A stretch of 64,000 nucleotides of DNA from Notospermus geniculatus (taxonomy: Eukaryota > Nemertea > Pilidiophora > Heteronemertea > Lineidae), in assembly GCA_002633025.1 (NCBI GenBank), contig NMRB01001638.1, positions 62,001-126,000 on the forward strand. Direction: 5' to 3'. Positions 60,509-64,000 of this stretch are shown here, piece by piece (the first letter of the stretch is position 1; each line of letters starts with the position of its first letter). The translations under genes were made by a program, and so were the position numbers. Under the pieces are notes generated by a model. The model saw nothing but the letters and a program-made list of their open reading frames with translations, searched no databases and was not told the origin of the DNA.

Positions 60509-61310
60509 GATGATACTCAGGCAGATTTATGTGTGAAGAATGAAGTGGAAGTGGTCACGGAAGTTTCATGAAGACGGGAAATTCATCCACTGCCTCATTG
60601 GTACAGAACAGCAAAGGTTCCTATAGGTATATGCATCAATATTGGTGTAACAGGCTATGAAGGACCTGAAAGAGCATGAACTCTAAAAGCTGAGCCAGCG
60701 ATCTCCAATCATGTAGTACCTTGAAGGAAGATACAATGATTCAGAAGAATCTCAAAAATGGCCGTAAAATTAGCGCAAAAATCACCGAAATTATTACTTT
60801 ATTTACCATAAATGGAATCGCGAAGAGTAAAAACATCGCTCACGGAAGTTTCATAAAGACAGCAGTTCATGGACTGTCTCTAGGGTGTGGTACGGAACGG
60901 CAAATATCATTACTATTGTATCGGTATCAGTATATGGTCACCTGACGATAGTTCAGGCTGATTGATATTCATCAGTGAAAGAATGAATCAATGTGGTCAC
61001 AAATGCCCATAGAAGTTTCATGAAGACAGGAAATTCATCCACTGTCTCTTTGGCACAGAACAGCAAAAGGTTGCTATCAGTATCAGTATCATCCGCTGTC
61101 TCTTTGGCACAGAACAGCAAAAGGTTGCTATCAGTATCAGTATCATCCGCTGTCTCTTTGGCACAGAACAGCAAAAGGTTGGTATCAGTATCAGTATCAG
61201 TATCAGCAGTGTCCTCAGTATCAGTATAACAGGCCATGGAGGACCTGTGAGATCATGAACCCTAAAAGCTGAGCCAGTCATCTCCAATCATCTAGTACCT
61301 CCAGTAGTGA
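60509..61310. repeat. Diverged direct repeats with internal 54-bp minisatellite
   Basis: 60509-60735 and 60945-61310 share GAAGTTTCATGAAGAC, AAATTCATCCACTG and AAAGCTGAGCCAG in order. The second copy contains three tandem 54-base units at 61042-61203 (CTGTCTCTTTGGCACAGAAC start). 59411-60508 holds fragments with AAAATGGCCG-type words and no gene. Confidence 0.75.
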
Positions 61311-61727
61311 TATGAAGATTCTTCTCAACAGTTAAGGGACATGATCTCATAATATGCTCTATGGATGGTTTATCATAGTGACATGGTATTGGTAGGCCTA
61401 GATGTGAAACCAAAAAGCAGTATTCTTAAAAATCGTGCAGTTAGTCGATGAAAATGAAATAGGCCTAGCTGAAAGTCCTCAAAGGGTTGACACAAAATAC
61501 AGGGTGAATAAGAGAAAGAGAGAGCATTTATGATTAACAGGCAATACCCATCATGGATGGAGCTGTCTGGCTAATCAACCATCAAACTATGGTTGAATAG
61601 CCTCTGACAACACCATCCTGATGAAAGGGACTATGTATGCACAAAAATCCTTCAACCAGTGGGCCTACGAGTCCTGGACCTAGCGTGCATACAGTCTAAC
61701 GTAAGCCTAAATACTTACAGAGTGTAC

Positions 61728-62171
61728 CTGAAAGAGATGCCTGGAAAAGAACACATGCATGTACAGCAACGCTAGCCCTGGACCGCCCAGGAAGTCAAAT
61801 TTTATCGCTGAGCCGATCCAGCAAACTTGGCACAAGTGTGAGTATTTTCACCCAGTGAGAACAGCAACTTAAGTGTGATCTGATCACTGCTGTTTATTGG
61901 GAGAGAATGGCAAATGTAAGTGCCGAGATCTCAGTCCTGTGGTTATACTCCCTGTCCTCTTTCAGACAAGCAGGGGCTCTTCTTTCATGACCTTGTACAT
62001 GTAACTGCACATTCTGAAAAACTGAGGCAAGAGTGAGAATCCTGAAAAAGAATACATGCAATGTACAGCAACGCTAGTCCTGGACCCAGGAAGTCAAATT
62101 TTACCACAAAGCCAATCCAGCAAACATATAAATGTGGGTATTTTCACCAAGTGAGAACATTAGTGTGAATC
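61728..62171. repeat. Diverged direct repeat pair
   Basis: 61728-61880 and 62034-62171 share CAGCAACGCTAG, CAGGAAGTCAAATTTTA and ATTTTCACC in order. No coding content was recognised. Confidence 0.65.
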
Positions 62172-62707
62172 AAGGACCGTTGTACTCACCAACCTGCATC
62201 AGCACAATGCTGATGAAGGTCCATACTAACACAGCCATGCAACATTCTCGCTTTCAGTCAGCCTTGGCAAGATGAATCATGTCCATTTTTCATCCATCTG
62301 GTCAAGAAGGGGTTGACGGAGGAGGGTCCTTTCCTCAGAGCTTATGCCTTGCCCTGATACTTGGAATATCATCGCTGTCATCTCCATCCTGGACCAGAGG
62401 ACCTGATATCAACGACACATTTGCATCCATCTCCATGAGCAGGACAGTTGCTGAAAGAGTCTGAATGTAGATACATGCATTCATAGCAGTTGGCCAAACT
62501 GCTGGATCCTGACATTGATTGGCCAACATCAGATTCGACAGGAAATTATCAGAGATTACAGAGGCTGTTGTTCCATGTCCATTATCCTGTATTTCTCTTC
62601 TCCGGAGACAAGTCATCCTCAGTCTCTGCTCTGACATCTATGGTACATTTAACTGTGCATAAGTTTCTCTAGCCCCAGGTTTAATCCTTATTCTGAAACC
62701 TGTCAGA

Positions 62708-62840
62708 TATGACCAAGTGCGCAAAGTGTCACAGCCACTTCTCATCTCATTGTAAAAGATGCTGTCTTTGTAAATTCTTAATGCCACAAACTATCCATGG
62801 TTCATGTCAGCCATCAGCTGTTGTTTGTCAGAATGAATGA
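62708..62840 (+). CDS. 43-codon Cys/His-rich open frame
   Basis: The ATG frame codes MTKCAKCHSHFSSHCKRCCL and further Cys at C-terminal positions. The CxxC, HxHxxxxH, CxxCCxxC spacing resembles zinc-binding knuckles. No splice context, promoter or family assignment was found. It may be a transposon zinc-finger remnant or chance. Confidence 0.2.
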
Positions 62841-62960
62841 CTGGCTGAGATGAAAAAGTGGCAGAATCAAGGACTTTGTTACTCACCCACCTCCATCAGC
62901 ACGATGCTGGTGAAGGTACATACTTACAAAGTGATGTTCCATCTGGTCAACGAGGCGGGC

Positions 62961-63138
62961 CAGGCGCGGATCCAAGGGGGGCGCACCCGCCGCACGCCCC
63001 CCCCCCTTTCGGCCAAAAAATCTTTAAAATCGACCGTGAAACTCTGACATTTGGAGCAAGTCATTGAAATTCACCGCAGATTTCAATGTTTCTAGCACAG
63101 CGCGCCCCCTCTTTCCTGAAATCCTGGATCCGTCCCTG
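62961..63138. mobile_element. Non-autonomous element, copy 2 (GGATCC-type ends)
   Basis: The ends CAGGCGCGGATCCAAGG and CCTGGATCCGTCCCTG are near-complementary, and the interior matches 32432-32591. A clear target duplication was not seen. Confidence 0.7.
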
Positions 63139-64000
63139 GGGGCAGTAGTGCGGGGGATGTCCAATCTCACATCTTCTCATTTCTGGCCTTGCAGTGGAAC
63201 TTGAAGCTATTTGTTAGTGAGTGTTGTGAAGATTGAACAATATCAAGTGGTGATCCATGGCCAAAACAGAGAGGATTGGAGGTACATACATTGCACTTTG
63301 GAAAATTTTTCCACCACTGATTTGTCTAATCTTCTGTAGAAAAGGTTGTACTTACCATTTTCCTAGTCTTCATGAGGTTTGGATCCATCTTCCAGGCTTA
63401 CTCTTAGGAAATGTTTGTTATCTTGAAACTGCCAACCCATGCAAGATGCAATGGGAACATCGAAACCTGTACCAGTAAAAATGCCAGTGACCCAATTTGG
63501 AACACCTTGCATGACAAGTGTTTCATTCAGTACTCCATCGGACCACACCTCATCAGGGATGACCATGGACCTCAGGCGATCTGAATGGAACCCAATGAAA
63601 TCCAAGTTGTCTTTCAAGTGACCACTTCACCTGAGAAGAGACCCAAAGCTCAATTAAGCTAGAATTGTTGTGTAGCTTGCACCACACTCTTTGATGATGT
63701 ATCACTGAAATGGATGCATCAAATGACCGAAAAATTCCGCGTTTGAGCATTGGGGGACCTCGAGAGGCCTTTTCTGACAGTCCAGACACAACCATCGCCT
63801 AAGGCAAGCCTTTCTGTGCCTTCTCCCTCACACTTGTCATGTGATCAGGGCCTATCTCCATTCATCCATCAATCAGCAATCTGAGAGAGAAAATGAAAAA
63901 TACAGTCACCAAACATTCAGACCTTTTTAAACCTGTATTCTTACAGCAAAACAACTGTTGATTCCACTCTTTTCCTCTAATAATGAACACAGGGGGCACG
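63139..64000. other. Window end, no gene supported
   Basis: Open frames here are up to 84 codons, without recognisable domains or splice support. Confidence 0.5.

Noticed and set aside
60953-61287. Frames with DTDTDTD and SVSVSV repeats.
   Set aside because: They arise from the 54-bp minisatellite and its TATCAG core.
1-64000. CRISPR array, bacterial operon or phage region.
   Set aside because: The split genes, splice sites and MITEs show eukaryotic nuclear DNA; the tandem repeats lack the regular repeat-spacer pattern.

Overview
The window looks like nuclear DNA from a marine invertebrate deuterostome (lancelet, hemichordate or echinoderm grade). Genes are split by canonical GT-AG introns, introns are full of short hairpin transposons, CpG is not depleted, and adjacent near-identical blocks suggest a very heterozygous assembly. 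The species cannot be fixed from the sequence alone.

Two genes can be reconstructed exon by exon with all reading phases agreeing. (1) Plus strand, 1306-5626: a nine-exon, 578-residue SLC1 (excitatory amino acid transporter type) gene. It keeps the substrate-binding Asp and Arg of TM8 but has lost several residues that coordinate sodium in the family. It carries six clustered N-glycosylation sequons and a C-terminal leucine-heptad tail, and one intron appears to be GC-AG. (2) Minus strand, 47133 down to 9589: a RASEF/Rab45-type gene of about 37.5 kb. It reads EF-hand pair, coiled coil, a 5.9 kb intrinsically disordered exon, a linker, then a complete Rab GTPase domain ending in a prenylatable Cys-Cys. 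Two alternative EF-hand first exons (46715-47088 and 41331-41818) both end in the phase needed by the same downstream exon. With the giant exon included, the predicted protein is about 2661 residues. The giant exon is the most unusual object in the window.

Layout: 1-1300 holds nested palindromes and a tandem repeat; 1306-5626 is SLC1; 5952-8700 holds an ATTCG-rich inverted-repeat element and a minisatellite; 9589-47133 is the RASEF gene, whose introns hold hairpin elements, a 0.9 kb tandem duplication (16.9-18.8 kb) and scattered MITEs; 47.2-64 kb has no gene I can support. That last part holds MITEs, minisatellites, an inverted-repeat (foldback-like) element at 57.5-59.4 kb, and duplicated blocks around single-N junctions and a 312-base gap that look like two haplotypes placed side by side. 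One haplotype pair shows a MITE insertion with its empty site and a TTA target duplication.

The two genes are in tail-to-tail orientation with about 4 kb between their stop codons. Nothing in the sequence shows a shared function, although both products act at membranes.
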